The notes under the pieces: model-generated
Told to the model about the DNA's origin: nothing
The model's input: only the letters and a program-made list of their open reading frames with translations
Databases searched by the model: none
In this document: one piece after another, positions 1 through 6,282 of the stretch
Layout of the letters: every line of letters starts with the position of its first letter
Position numbering within the stretch: the first letter of the stretch is position 1
Translations under genes and position numbers: made by a program
Source: Clostridiales bacterium
Lineage (GTDB): Bacteria; Bacillota_A; Clostridia; Peptostreptococcales; Anaerovoracaceae
Reading direction: 5' to 3'
Assembly (NCBI GenBank): GCA_015058265.1
Contig: SVCR01000032.1
Span: 1 to 11,125 of the forward strand
DNA length: 11,125 bases

Positions 1-510
1 CGTGTCAACGCCAAGGGGTATTTCGATTCGCAGGACAGCGAAGAAGAGCGCTATAATGCCAAAGCAGCACTTTGCGCTCAGAGACTCGAGGATCTGAAGA
101 ACGGTGAATACGCACTCGGCGGAGGTGTCGTAGATCCGCTGCCTGAAGATGCGCCATTCTTCGTAGCTGACTATTATGACTACTACAAGACTGACCGCGG
201 ATACCATGAGAGATCGCTCAATTCCAACGGCGGATGGAACGTTATCGGATGCGAATCATTCGTGAATCAGCCAATACTTCAGTATTCAAATGAGATAAGA
301 AGCGCTGTTATGATCATGCACGGAGATAAAGCGCATTCATTCTACTTCGGCAAGGATGCATATGAAAATATGATCAAGGACAGCAAGTATACCGACAATA
401 AAGAGTTCCTTGTCATCGAGGGTGCTGTACATACTGATCTGTATGACGGAGGCAGCAATAATGCTATACCTTTCGACAAGGTACAGGCATTCTTCGAGAA
501 GTATCTGTAA
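1..510 (+). CDS. alpha/beta hydrolase, C-terminal part (5' end outside window)
   Basis: Frame 1 is open from the first base to the TAA at 508-510, giving the last 169 residues of a protein whose start lies upstream. The sequence matches the C-terminal half of the COG1073-like alpha/beta hydrolases common in anaerobic gut bacteria. Visible hallmarks are a KTDRGYHERS segment, a strand leading to MHGDKAHS (candidate catalytic acid Asp at visible residue 109), and EGAVHTDLYD, where His at visible residue 144 is the likely catalytic histidine. The nucleophile elbow (GxSxG) would lie in the missing part. No signal peptide can be judged. The substrate is unknown; esterase or dienelactone-hydrolase-like activity is the family expectation. 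It lies 91 bases upstream of an aldo/keto reductase on the same strand, a pairing that fits a small-molecule redox or detoxification cassette. No clear terminator follows it. Confidence 0.8.
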   Translation, partial: RVNAKGYFDSQDSEEERYNAKAALCAQRLEDLKNGEYALGGGVVDPLPEDAPFFVADYYDYYKTDRGYHERSLNSNGGWNVIGCESFVNQPILQYSNEIRSAVMIMHGDKAHSFYFGKDAYENMIKDSKYTDNKEFLVIEGAVHTDLYDGGSNNAIPFDKVQAFFEKYL

Positions 511-524
511 TGCATCATTGGTGA

Positions 525-553
525 TTGACATCTAATGTGTAAATAATTAAAAA
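525..553 (+). promoter_or_regulatory. candidate sigma-A promoter of the aldo/keto reductase gene
   Basis: A perfect TTGACA at 525-530 is followed after 17 bases by TAAAAA at 548-553 (4 of 6 to TATAAT). It sits just after the upstream hydrolase gene and just before a cluster of symmetric half-sites, so initiation near 560 would fall inside the probable operator. The weak -10 keeps confidence moderate. Confidence 0.4.
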
Positions 554-556
554 TAG

Positions 557-585
557 ATATAGTGGTTTACTATAACTAACTATAT
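557..585. promoter_or_regulatory. operator-like cluster of three ACTATA half-sites
   Basis: The hexamer ACTATA occurs at 569-574 and 579-584 and in inverted form (TATAGT) at 558-563. The centres are 11 and 10 bases apart, about one helical turn. The outer pair extends to a 7-bp inverted repeat, ATATAGT (557-563) with ACTATAT (579-585). Position between the promoter and the ribosome binding site at 587-593 fits a repressor operator. The regulator is not in the window. Confidence 0.45.
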
Positions 586-601
586 TAAGGAGAAACAGGC
601 T

Positions 602-1747
602 ATGAAAAATCTTGGATTTGGTATGATGAGGCTTCCGGTTATCGGCGGAGACCCTACGAATTTCGACTATGAACATCTGAACAAGATGGTGGATGCTTTC
701 CTTGAAGCAGGATACAACTACTTTGATACCAGCTTCGTATATCACAACGGGAAAAGCGAGGAAGCAGCGAGAAAGTCACTGGTCGAAAGGCACCCGAGGG
801 ATTCCTTCAGGATCGCGACCAAATTCCCTTCGTTCATTCCGATGTCTGAAGAGGACGTAGAGAAGACCTTCGCGCAGCAGCTCGAAAACCTCGGTGTTGA
901 GTATATCGATTATTATCTGCTGCACAATCTTCAGACCGTATGGTATGACGGGATCGAGGGCAAAGGCGACGGACTTTTCCTCTCAGAGCATCTCTTCGAC
1001 CACGCCAAGGGTTGGAAGGAAGCCGGCAAGATCAAACATCTTGGTATCTCATTCCACTCATCACCGGCACTTCTGGACAGAGTCCTGAATGCTCATCCTG
1101 AGATCGAATTCGTTCAGATCGCGCTCAATCCGATCGACTGGGACAGCGAGTTTGTCGCAGCAAGGGAATGCTATGAGATAATCAGAAAGCATGGCAAGGA
1201 AGTCATCGTAATGGAAGCTGTCAAGGGCGGCGGACTTGCAAAGCTGCCTGTTGAGGCTGAGAAGGTACTCAAGGATGTATGTCCTGATAAGTCAATAGCA
1301 TCATGGTCGATCAGATTTGCTTCGGACCTCGAAGGCGTTATCGCAGTCCTTTCCGGAATGTCAACGCTCGAGCAGGTCAATGACAACTGCAGGACCGCTA
1401 ACGAAGCGGAGCCGCTTAGCGAAGAGGAGACAGCAGCACTTTGGCAGGCAATGTCCATATACCGTGACTGCACACCATTCCCTCCGGCTGAGCTTGAGAA
1501 ATACCGCGGCCTGACATGGAACAATGTCAGTGTATATGGAATATTGCAGGCATACAGCATCTGCCTCGTCCAGCCGGATCCTACATGCATAGATGACAAT
1601 AACTACTTTAAGAACCAGCTTGCCGAGCACGCGCATCTGGATATCCACGGCGAGCTGCCTAAGGAGAAAGTGGTCCGCGCAGATGGAATGGACGCTACTT
1701 ATGTGATCGAAGAGGCAGTCGCATATCTGCAGAGAAATACGTTCTAG
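602..1747 (+). CDS. aldo/keto reductase lacking the usual C-terminal ferredoxin motif
   Basis: This 381-residue cytoplasmic protein has the TIM-barrel aldo/keto reductase signature. The catalytic tetrad can be placed at Asp42 (NYFDTS), Tyr47 (FVYHNGKSE), Lys74 (ATKFPS) and His108 (YYLLHN), and the NADPH-binding region at about 203-215 (VMEAVKGGGL). It should reduce a carbonyl substrate with NAD(P)H; the substrate cannot be told. Length and layout match the COG1453 group, whose members usually end in a CxxCxxC-type 4Fe-4S motif. Here the matching region (about 288-332) has only scattered cysteines (Cys290, Cys321, Cys329) and no cluster motif. The start is supported by AAGGAGA at 587-593, eight bases before the ATG. 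The gene probably has its own regulated promoter and may be read with the lipoprotein gene downstream. Confidence 0.88.
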   Translation: MKNLGFGMMRLPVIGGDPTNFDYEHLNKMVDAFLEAGYNYFDTSFVYHNGKSEEAARKSLVERHPRDSFRIATKFPSFIPMSEEDVEKTFAQQLENLGVEYIDYYLLHNLQTVWYDGIEGKGDGLFLSEHLFDHAKGWKEAGKIKHLGISFHSSPALLDRVLNAHPEIEFVQIALNPIDWDSEFVAARECYEIIRKHGKEVIVMEAVKGGGLAKLPVEAEKVLKDVCPDKSIASWSIRFASDLEGVIAVLSGMSTLEQVNDNCRTANEAEPLSEEETAALWQAMSIYRDCTPFPPAELEKYRGLTWNNVSVYGILQAYSICLVQPDPTCIDDNNYFKNQLAEHAHLDIHGELPKEKVVRADGMDATYVIEEAVAYLQRNTF

Positions 1748-1749
1748 GA

Positions 1750-1797
1750 AGAGTATTCGGAAACTATATTTCGGAAACTATATTAACGAAATACTCT
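1750..1797. repeat. tandem 14-bp duplication inside an inverted repeat
   Basis: The 14-mer TTCGGAAACTATAT occurs twice back to back (1756-1769 and 1770-1783). The pair is enclosed by the arms AGAGTATT (1750-1757) and AATACTCT (1790-1797), which can form a stem. There is no T-tract, so it does not look like an intrinsic terminator. The repeat unit contains ACTATAT, the same half-site seen upstream of the aldo/keto reductase. Confidence 0.6.
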
Positions 1798-1867
1798 CAG
1801 TTAGCAGGAATTGTTGAGCGAGTAGCCATCACTTCTGCAAGTGGGAATATGTCACGAAAGGGAAGCA

Positions 1868-2446
1868 GTGAAAAGGATTAATTGGCGAAAAAGAAAGATC
1901 ATAACGATCATCATGATGATCGCGCTGCTTCTCATGTATCTGCCGGCGTGTTCGAGTGACGATCCCGGATCATCTGACGGGACCGCTTCAACTGACAGCC
2001 TTGAGGCATCTGACGGGGCTGCAGAGGATGCCGATCCTAAGGGCTCAGATCCCGGCACCGGGCAGGAAACAGCCGATGAAGATGAGGAGATTATTGATAT
2101 GAAGATGAAGATAAATGATACAGAAGTGGAAGTATCATGGGAAAACAATGAATCTGTCAAAGCGCTTGAGGAGCTTGCTTCGCAGGGTGAAGTGACTATA
2201 GAGATGGATCCTTACGGAGGCTTTGAGCAGGTGGGGGCTATAGGCACAACACTGCCGAGCGATGACACCAGCATCAAGACGAAAGCAGGCGATATCATGC
2301 TCTATACATCGGATCATATGGTCATCTTCTACGGTTCGAATTCCTGGTCTTACACAAGACTCGGAAAGATAACGGATAAGTCATCCTCCGAGCTGGGGGA
2401 AATGCTGAGCGGAAGCGGTGTGACAGTCACCATCACAGCTGAATAG
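1868..2446 (+). CDS. lipoprotein with cyclophilin-like fold domain
   Basis: I place the start at the GTG at 1868, giving 192 residues, because it is preceded by AAAGGGAAG and yields a proper lipoprotein signal: a basic N-terminus (KRINWRKRK), a hydrophobic stretch at about 11-24, and the lipobox LPAC with Cys28 as the lipidated residue. A GTG at 1841 in the same frame would add nine residues that spoil the signal peptide. Residues 29-76 form a Ser/Asp/Glu/Gly-rich spacer tethering the domain outside the membrane. Residues about 77-192 match the cyclophilin-like family (PF18050 type) by the pattern MKMKINDTEVEV, AGDIMLYTSDHMVIFY, WSYTRLGKI and GVTVTIT. The family's biochemical role is poorly known. 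The gene lies between the reductase and a strong terminator, so it is probably the last gene of that unit. Confidence 0.82.
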   Translation: MKRINWRKRKIITIIMMIALLLMYLPACSSDDPGSSDGTASTDSLEASDGAAEDADPKGSDPGTGQETADEDEEIIDMKMKINDTEVEVSWENNESVKALEELASQGEVTIEMDPYGGFEQVGAIGTTLPSDDTSIKTKAGDIMLYTSDHMVIFYGSNSWSYTRLGKITDKSSSELGEMLSGSGVTVTITAE

Positions 2447-2457
2447 TAATTACATTT

Positions 2458-2483
2458 AAGGGAGCACTCGAGGCTCCCTTTTT
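2458..2483 (+). terminator. rho-independent terminator after the lipoprotein gene
   Basis: An 8-bp stem (2458-2465 with 2473-2480, core GGGAGC/GCTCCC) with a 7-base loop runs straight into five T residues at 2479-2483. It starts 12 bases after the stop codon and ends the hydrolase/reductase/lipoprotein region. Confidence 0.9.
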
Positions 2484-2514
2484 AGTCTTTCTTCGCGCAT
2501 ATGGAGAGCTGCTC

Positions 2515-2523
2515 TGATATAAT
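2515..2523 (+). promoter_or_regulatory. extended -10 promoter of the DAPG-hydrolase-like gene
   Basis: TGATATAAT is a perfect extended -10 element (TG, one base, TATAAT at 2518-2523), lying after the terminator and about 50 bases before the next start codon. No good -35 is seen, which is tolerated by extended -10 promoters. Confidence 0.5.
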
Positions 2524-2572
2524 CATTGCAAAGTGACGCGCAGAAGAATAAGTATTATTGTTGGAGGAGAAG

Positions 2573-3367
2573 ATGATAGATAAGAGCATATATGTTGCAA
2601 GTGCGGGGCAGACGCATGTCCCGTTTCAGGAGAATGAAGGAGTACCTTTCGTGCCGTACGAAAAGCCTGCTAAACCGGAGCCGCCTCTTGCACAGCTCGA
2701 GCTGACGGATGAGGCGATCGAGAAAGGCTTTGTCCTGCCGTCACAGAGACATCATTTCCTGCCGGGCCTCACATCAGAGATGCTGGACTGGTTCTGGGCT
2801 AATATGGAGAAGGGATACTATCTGTGCGCGCCGGGATCGCATAAGAGATTCAACTGGCTCAAGACCCCATATGAGTATGGTTTTGAGGACTCAGTACATA
2901 TAATCGCAGAGACGACCGATCCTGCGCTGCCGGTATTCGGAGGCGAAGGAGTCGAGATACACAGACTGCATCTTACAGACTTCTATCCGTTCAAAACTGC
3001 TCTCGGCCATGTTATCTGTGAGGGCGTCTTCAATGATGCCGGTGAGCTGGTCGATTCGACTGTCCATGAGTGGGAAGACGTTCCGGGCGGCATCGTCCAT
3101 ATAACTGCGACAGTGCAGAACAGCAGATGTTCCATGCCTCCGGCATTCGTGCTGGATATACTCAAAGCGGATCCTGATGCCAAGCTCGTGCCTAACTATG
3201 CGACGGATCATGAGGATTATGAGGCGAGTCAGTGGCCTGTTTTCCTTCCTCGTCTGTATGAGCTGTGGAAGGATCATCCGGATCCATCACAGAACGTGAG
3301 GTGCGATCTCTCGGTCGAGTGGGGAGAAGACGGAAAACTTCATTACATCAATATTTCAGGAAAATAA
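2573..3367 (+). CDS. DAPG/phloretin hydrolase-like (PhlG family) putative metal-dependent C-C hydrolase
   Basis: The ATG at 2573 follows GGAGGA at 2563-2568 and gives 264 residues; an in-frame TTG at 2558 lies before that site and is rejected. The protein resembles the PhlG family, zinc enzymes that cleave an acyl group from a phloroglucinol ring (2,4-diacetylphloroglucinol hydrolase, phloretin hydrolase). Family-like features are HHFLPGLTSEMLDWFW (60-75), a candidate metal ligand His90 (PGSHKRFNW), a candidate Glu113 (HIIAE), and an HxxxE pair at His213 and Glu217 (TDHEDYE), the spacing expected for the C-terminal ligand pair. There is no signal peptide, so it is probably cytoplasmic. It has its own promoter and appears monocistronic. 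The natural substrate is unknown: plant polyphenol breakdown products are an inference from relatives such as the Eubacterium ramulus enzyme. Family assignment is by eye and moderately sure. Confidence 0.6.
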   Translation: MIDKSIYVASAGQTHVPFQENEGVPFVPYEKPAKPEPPLAQLELTDEAIEKGFVLPSQRHHFLPGLTSEMLDWFWANMEKGYYLCAPGSHKRFNWLKTPYEYGFEDSVHIIAETTDPALPVFGGEGVEIHRLHLTDFYPFKTALGHVICEGVFNDAGELVDSTVHEWEDVPGGIVHITATVQNSRCSMPPAFVLDILKADPDAKLVPNYATDHEDYEASQWPVFLPRLYELWKDHPDPSQNVRCDLSVEWGEDGKLHYINISGK

Positions 3368-3449
3368 ATGCTCATGTCGGCCATTAATGGTGTTGAATTC
3401 TGGTAGTTGAGAATCTCTTAACAGAAAGATTAATCGCCAAGAGTACATG

Positions 3450-3458
3450 TGTTATAAT
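3450..3458 (+). promoter_or_regulatory. extended -10 promoter upstream of the Nudix-fumarase gene group
   Basis: TGTTATAAT is an extended -10 (TATAAT at 3453-3458); a weak TTAATC at 3430-3435 sits 17 bases upstream as a possible -35. It lies 61-67 bases before the Nudix start and is the only good promoter seen before the genes at 3526-7143. Confidence 0.5.
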
Positions 3459-3525
3459 GTCTTAATTCCGCAATTCAGAATAGGAAAAGAATAGGTGGTA
3501 ACAGATCGCGAATGATCGGATGCTT

Positions 3526-3924
3526 ATGAAGAATATTGAAGTAGCAGCAGCAATAATAATCAAAGACGGCAAAGTCCTGGCGACTCAGCGTGGCTACGGG
3601 AACTACACCGACTGGTGGGAATTCCCCGGAGGCAAGAGAGAATCCGGAGAGACACCGGAAGATGCTTTGGTCAGAGAAATACATGAAGAACTGGAAGCGG
3701 ATATAAGGATCGAGAAGCTGTTCGATACGATCGAGTATGACTATCCGGAGTTCCATATGACAATGTACTGTTATATTTGCAGTCTTGTGTCTGAGAAGGT
3801 CAAGCTCGTGGAGCATGAAGCGGCGAAGTGGCTGGGAAGGGATGAGCTCTTCACAGTTAAGTGGCTGCCGTCGGATATAGAAGTTGTAGAGAAATTGAAA
3901 GCTGAACTGGATCAGGCTGAGTGA
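3526..3924 (+). CDS. MutT-type Nudix hydrolase (8-oxo-dGTP diphosphatase / NudG-like)
   Basis: This 132-residue protein begins MKNIEVAAAIIIKDGKVLATQR, the usual start of the MutT/NudG subgroup, which cleaves damaged or non-standard nucleoside triphosphates to monophosphate and pyrophosphate. The Nudix box is complete in its catalytic part: the helix after FPGG follows G-x5-E-x7-REIHEE, with the last glycine replaced by another residue, as often seen in this subgroup. I chose the ATG at 3526 because its N-terminus is the family standard; an ATG at 3520 adds two residues and cannot be excluded. Neither start has a good ribosome binding site; GGTGG at 3494-3498 is too far away, so translation may be weak. 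It is the first gene of a co-oriented run that includes the fumarase subunits. A nucleotide-pool cleaning role is inferred from the family. Confidence 0.85.
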   Translation: MKNIEVAAAIIIKDGKVLATQRGYGNYTDWWEFPGGKRESGETPEDALVREIHEELEADIRIEKLFDTIEYDYPEFHMTMYCYICSLVSEKVKLVEHEAAKWLGRDELFTVKWLPSDIEVVEKLKAELDQAE

Positions 3925-3951
3925 CCTGAAAGGGTGACAGAAGGAGACAAA

Positions 3952-4380
3952 GTGGGGAATATTTTCGCATATGGATACGGCACGACCGTAGGAGAACTGG
4001 AATTCAGGACTGACGCTTCGAGGCGCCTGTTCGACAAGCTCTCGGACAAGAGAGCGAAAAAGTTCGTTCGCGAATGGAAGAAGAACTATTCAGATATGGA
4101 GTGGGATGACTGCTTGACAGTCATGCTGCTTTCTGACGGACCGGAGAAGCTGCTCGCGGAGATCATCAACGAAGATGTCTTTGACGGACGTAAGGTGGTG
4201 ATCGGCGAGAAAGGAGCTTTGTATGTCGATCTGGCACTTCCGCGCAAGGACGGAGACAGAGATGCGATACCTACGGAGAAGGAAGCCCGTGACGCGATCG
4301 CGGACTATCTCGGAGTCTGCTATAAAGGGGTAAGGAAGAGAGACATCGACTATTATTTCTTCGAGGAAGATGAGGATTGA
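3952..4380 (+). CDS. hypothetical protein, 142 residues, no recognised family
   Basis: I do not recognise this protein. The GTG at 3952 is chosen because AAGGAGA at 3941-3947 sits at normal distance before it; a GTG at 3934 in the same frame would lie upstream of that site. The product is hydrophilic, with no signal peptide or membrane segment. It contains a lysine/arginine-rich segment (KLSDKRAKKFVREWKKNY), a middle part with WDDCLTVMLLSDGPEKLL, and a very acidic tail (YYFFEEDED) after a basic VRKRD. The pattern suggests a small soluble alpha/beta protein. Its stop codon lies four bases before the likely fumarase alpha start, so translational coupling with the fumarase is probable. Coding quality (no stops, good ribosome binding site, codon use like its neighbours) makes it a real gene. 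Confidence 0.75.
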   Translation: MGNIFAYGYGTTVGELEFRTDASRRLFDKLSDKRAKKFVREWKKNYSDMEWDDCLTVMLLSDGPEKLLAEIINEDVFDGRKVVIGEKGALYVDLALPRKDGDRDAIPTEKEARDAIADYLGVCYKGVRKRDIDYYFFEEDED

Positions 4381-4384
4381 GTCT

Positions 4385-5227
4385 ATGAGAGAGATAGAAG
4401 CCGGGATCATTACCGAAGCAGTGTGCAGAGGTTTTCTCAGAGCTAATTACGAGATATCTAAGGATATCAGGGACGCGGTGAGCAAGGGCATTCAAGTCGA
4501 AAAGAATCCGACTGCTGCGAATATCCTCAGCCAGATAGAGCAGAATTACGCCATAGCTGCTGAAGAGCGTGTAGCTATATGTCAGGACTGCGGCATGGCC
4601 GTGGTTTTCGCTGAGATCGGCCAGGAAGTTCATATCAACGGGGACTTCAATGAGGCGATCCAGGAAGGCGTGAGGCGCGCTTACGATGCGGGTTATCTGA
4701 GAAAATCGGTGGTAAAGGACCCGCTCTTCGACAGGAGCAATACAGGAGACAACACCCCTGCGATAATATACACATCACTGGTGCCGGGTGACAGGATAAG
4801 GCTGAAAACTGTTTCCAAAGGTTTCGGAAGTGAGAACTGCAGTCAGATCAGGATGTTCCCGCCGGCAGCTTCTCTTGATGAGATAAAGGAATTTATCAGA
4901 GACGTCGTGGTCAAAGCGGGGCCGAACGCCTGTCCGCCGGTGATCGTCGGAGTCGGGATCGGGGGAACGATGGAACTTGCTGCTCTGCTCGCGAAGAAGG
5001 CGACTGCAAGGGAGCTGACATTGAGAAATGAAGATCCGAAATATGCCGCGCTCGAGGTCGAACTGCTTGAGATGATCAACAAGACAGGGATCGGACCGGG
5101 AGGATTCGGCGGAGCGACAACAGCGCTCGGAGTCAATATAGAATGGCATCCGACACACATCGCCTCAAAACCGGTAGCAGTAAACATGTGCTGCCACGCA
5201 TCGAGGCATGCAGTAGAGGAGATCTGA
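4385..5227 (+). CDS. fumA: fumarate hydratase class I, alpha subunit
   Basis: This 280-residue protein is the N-terminal-domain subunit of two-subunit class I fumarase, a 4Fe-4S enzyme that interconverts fumarate and malate. Three family motifs carry the probable cluster cysteines: ICQDCGM (Cys66), SENCSQIRM (Cys152) and GPNACPP (Cys183), followed by the GVGIGGTME loop and TGIGPGGFGG. The ATG at 4385 is preferred because GAGGA at 4372-4376 lies eight bases before it; an ATG at 4370 would add five residues and overlap the gene in front. The beta subunit follows after a 97-base gap. L-tartrate dehydratase alpha (TtdA) is a close homologue and cannot be fully excluded, but in a genome context without tartrate genes fumarase is the better call. 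The iron-sulfur cluster makes the enzyme oxygen sensitive, in line with an anaerobe. Confidence 0.9.
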   Translation: MREIEAGIITEAVCRGFLRANYEISKDIRDAVSKGIQVEKNPTAANILSQIEQNYAIAAEERVAICQDCGMAVVFAEIGQEVHINGDFNEAIQEGVRRAYDAGYLRKSVVKDPLFDRSNTGDNTPAIIYTSLVPGDRIRLKTVSKGFGSENCSQIRMFPPAASLDEIKEFIRDVVVKAGPNACPPVIVGVGIGGTMELAALLAKKATARELTLRNEDPKYAALEVELLEMINKTGIGPGGFGGATTALGVNIEWHPTHIASKPVAVNMCCHASRHAVEEI

Positions 5228-5324
5228 TCGATCAAACAGAACGCATTCGCTCGTTCGGGTCGATCAATGCGATCAATGCGATCAATGCTTTAGGATTATT
5301 GATAATGCAGTCGGAGTAATAAAA
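5226..5324. repeat. fumA-fumB spacer with triple 9-bp tandem repeat and hairpin
   Basis: The 9-mer CGATCAATG is repeated exactly three times at 5261-5269, 5270-5278 and 5279-5287. Just before it, GATCGA (5226-5231) can pair with TCGATC (5260-5265) and GAACG (5239-5243) with CGTTC (5252-5256), making a two-part hairpin that starts at the fumA stop codon and shares bases with the first repeat. The rest of the spacer carries the fumB ribosome binding site, GGAG, ending about eight bases before the ATG. Confidence 0.7.
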
Positions 5325-5897
5325 ATGAATGATAAGATAAAAAAGCTGGTGCTGCCTGCCTGTGAAGAGGATATAATGGCACTTGAGGCCGGCGACACAG
5401 TTCTGATATCCGGAACGATATATACGGCCAGAGACGCGGCGCACATCCGCATGGCCGAATCTGTGGCTGAGGGCCGCGAGCTGCCGTTCGATGTTAACGG
5501 CGCGGGGATCTATTATCTCGGACCGGCTCCTGCTAAGGAAGGAGAGGTAATAGGACCGGCCGGGCCGACATCCAGCTACAGGATGGACAAGCATACGCCG
5601 ATGCTGCTCGACAGAGGACTCAAGGTCATGATAGGTAAGGGCCGGAGGAATGAAGATGTCAAAGCATCCATTGTGAAGAACCGCGCAGTATATTTCGCGG
5701 CAACTGGCGGAGCGGCCGCTTTGCTGGCAAAATGCATAACAGCGTGCGAAGTGATAGCCTATGAGGACCTCGGGACTGAGGCTGTAAGGAAGCTGGAATT
5801 GAAGGACCTGCCTGCAACGGTAGCGGTAGATGCCTACGGCAGAGATCTGTATGAGACAGGGCCGGCAGAGTATCTGAAAGCACAGGCGGAGTGTTGA
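5325..5897 (+). CDS. fumB: fumarate hydratase class I, beta subunit
   Basis: This 190-residue protein is the C-terminal-domain subunit that completes the fumarase (or tartrate-dehydratase type) hydro-lyase with the product of the gene in front. Family features seen are the early TVLISGTIYTARDAAH segment, IYYLGPAP, the GPTSSYRMD motif (about 80-88), LKVMIGKG, and AVYFAATGGAAALLAKCI. The length is normal for a separate beta subunit. The start ATG at 5325 follows GGAG in CGGAGTAATAAAA. The name fumB is used in the sense of the beta subunit, not the E. coli fused isozyme FumB. The gene follows the alpha subunit directly, so the two are expected to be co-transcribed, with the repeat-bearing spacer between them possibly tuning expression. 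Confidence 0.9.
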   Translation: MNDKIKKLVLPACEEDIMALEAGDTVLISGTIYTARDAAHIRMAESVAEGRELPFDVNGAGIYYLGPAPAKEGEVIGPAGPTSSYRMDKHTPMLLDRGLKVMIGKGRRNEDVKASIVKNRAVYFAATGGAAALLAKCITACEVIAYEDLGTEAVRKLELKDLPATVAVDAYGRDLYETGPAEYLKAQAEC

Positions 5898-5917
5898 TGT
5901 TGTTACAGAAGATGGCG

Positions 5918-5939
5918 CGTCTCAGCGCAAGATGAGACG
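5918..5939. repeat. hairpin between fumB and the zinc-ribbon gene
   Basis: CGTCTCA (5918-5924) and TGAGACG (5933-5939) form a perfect 7-bp stem with an 8-base loop, 20 bases after the fumB stop. No T-tract follows, so it is more likely an mRNA-stabilising or attenuating hairpin than a full terminator. Confidence 0.5.
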
Positions 5940-6008
5940 ATCAGATGGTTGAGGATAACCCGACTCATGTTAGATGGGGCGAGGGATCATTCAGAGGAGG
6001 AATTAACA

Positions 6009-6233
6009 TTGGATATTTATAAAGAGATCTTGCTTGAGGATTGCCCGTTCTGCGGAGGTGCAGGGCTGCTTGAAGAGGAAAATGACAGCTGGTGGTATGT
6101 GACATGCATGGACTGCGGTTCACAGACGGCTTCAATAGAGTATAAGAAGGCAGAGCAGCGCGTCGAGGCAGCCAAGAAAGCTGCGCAGCTGTGGAACATC
6201 GGCAAGGTCATCAGATCCGATCTCGGAGAGTAG
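6009..6233 (+). CDS. small Lar-like zinc-ribbon protein
   Basis: A strong GAGGAGG site (5994-6000) lies eight bases before a TTG at 6009, giving a 74-residue protein; an upstream TTG at 5949 in the same frame has no such site. The protein has two cysteine pairs, Cys12-Pro-Phe-Cys15-Gly-Gly and Cys33-Met-Asp-Cys36-Gly, spaced as in a zinc ribbon, with the aromatic WWYVTC core and an amphipathic helix ending AAQLWNIGK. This layout matches the Lar-like family (restriction alleviation protein, phage-associated CPFCGG proteins), in which the second half usually ends in an Ala/Trp-Asn helix. Such proteins are often phage-borne, but no other phage gene is present. Function is unknown; binding of nucleic acid or a protein partner is a guess. 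It is co-oriented with the fumarase genes and the flavoprotein behind it. Confidence 0.72.
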   Translation: MDIYKEILLEDCPFCGGAGLLEEENDSWWYVTCMDCGSQTASIEYKKAEQRVEAAKKAAQLWNIGKVIRSDLGE

Positions 6234-6282
6234 GATCAGCGCGCTTATCCAGTAAATCAGACCGGAAGAAAAGGAATTAGAG

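Noticed and set aside
1171..1599. Long antisense open frame opposite the aldo/keto reductase
   Set aside because: It has no ribosome binding site or recognisable motif and lies fully over a strong coding gene; it is a codon-bias shadow.
1841..1867. Upstream GTG start of the lipoprotein gene
   Set aside because: It would place nine polar residues before the signal peptide and lacks a ribosome binding site; the GTG at 1868 fits better.
3382..3391. Palindrome CCATTAATGG after the PhlG-like gene
   Set aside because: At 10 bp it is short, stands alone, and has no T-tract or promoter context; chance is likely.
5229..5319. Possible small coding frame with an Ile-Asn-Ala repeat between fumA and fumB
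   Set aside because: No start codon with a ribosome binding site was found in that frame; the spacer is better seen as non-coding.
5949..6008. TTG start extending the zinc-ribbon protein by 20 residues
   Set aside because: The strong GAGGAGG at 5994-6000 lies inside this extension and points to the TTG at 6009.
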